DNA of 5,603 nucleotides from Spirochaetaceae bacterium. GTDB lineage: Bacteria > Spirochaetota > Spirochaetia > Treponematales > Breznakiellaceae. The translations under genes and the position numbers were made by a program. Below are positions 5,560 through 5,603 of this stretch, piece by piece; position 1 is the stretch's first letter, and every line of letters begins with the position of its first letter. Under the pieces are notes generated by a model. The model ran no database searches. It had not been told where the DNA came from and saw only the letters and a list, made by a program, of their open reading frames with translations. The DNA lies in NCBI GenBank assembly GCA_031275595.1, contig JAISOO010000132.1:1-5603 (forward strand), given 5' to 3'.

Positions 5560-5603
5560 ATGACACGAACCACGCGGAACATATCACTTAGCCCGGAAGA
5601 ACG
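5560..5603 (+). CDS. N-terminus of a possible ribbon-helix-helix (CopG/ParD-like) DNA-binding protein, cut by window end
   Basis: Only 14 full codons are present: MTRTTRNISLSPEE, followed by a partial codon. A short basic start followed by an alternating strand (RNISLS) and then PEE, where a helix would begin, resembles ribbon-helix-helix proteins such as ParD- or CopG-type antitoxins, whose N-terminal strand inserts into the DNA major groove. The strong ribosome binding site and the inverted repeat directly upstream fit an autoregulated antitoxin gene; in such operons a toxin gene (for example ParE/RelE type) usually follows. With so few residues this is a suggestion. It could equally be an unrelated short regulator. 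Confidence 0.45.
   Translation, partial: MTRTTRNISLSPEE

Noticed and set aside
1..5603. tRNA or rRNA genes, CRISPR arrays, insertion sequences or a known riboswitch.
   Set aside because: No cloverleaf, spaced direct repeats, transposase motifs or recognised riboswitch core was seen on either strand by reading.

Overview
The window is a bacterial chromosomal segment with moderately high GC content and dense housekeeping genes. The protein style (Lon with an extended alpha-domain, an ArgA-type synthase with an atypical N-terminal domain, RecJ with GDRDVDG instead of GDYDVDG) suggests a spirochaete, most likely a free-living or gut Treponema-like organism. That assignment is an inference from remembered protein style, not a search. 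A dedicated N-acetylglutamate synthase argues for arginine biosynthesis and so against a strongly reduced obligate pathogen.

Left half, minus strand (positions 2377 down to 1): a compact cluster reads argA (N-acetylglutamate synthase, first step of arginine synthesis), then recO (RecFOR recombination mediator), then recJ (single-strand 5'-3' exonuclease, cut by the window edge). argA and recO are 2 bases apart, and recO and recJ are 29 bases apart. recO and recJ act in the same RecFOR/RecJ gap-repair pathway. argA is metabolically unrelated and is probably only a transcriptional partner. A perfect 18-bp palindrome overlaps the recO stop codon and sits just before the recJ ribosome binding site.

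Middle (2378-2644): an AT-rich divergent intergenic region of 267 bp. It holds candidate promoters for argA (minus) and lon (plus) and three possible hairpins on the lon side.

Right half, plus strand: lon (811 aa, complete ATP-dependent Lon protease with all catalytic motifs) is followed after 7 bases by a 133-aa protein I do not recognise, which starts at a GTG and is probably co-transcribed. A short AT-rich spacer follows, then an 8-bp-arm inverted repeat around a strong ribosome binding site. The last feature is the first 14 codons of a gene whose N-terminus resembles a ribbon-helix-helix (CopG/ParD-like) DNA-binding protein, possibly an antitoxin, cut by the window end.

Most of the window is ordinary. 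The parts that deserve a second look are the unknown gene after lon, the inverted repeat in front of the truncated ribbon-helix-helix gene, the palindrome between recO and recJ, and the lon leader, which has no visible Shine-Dalgarno sequence.
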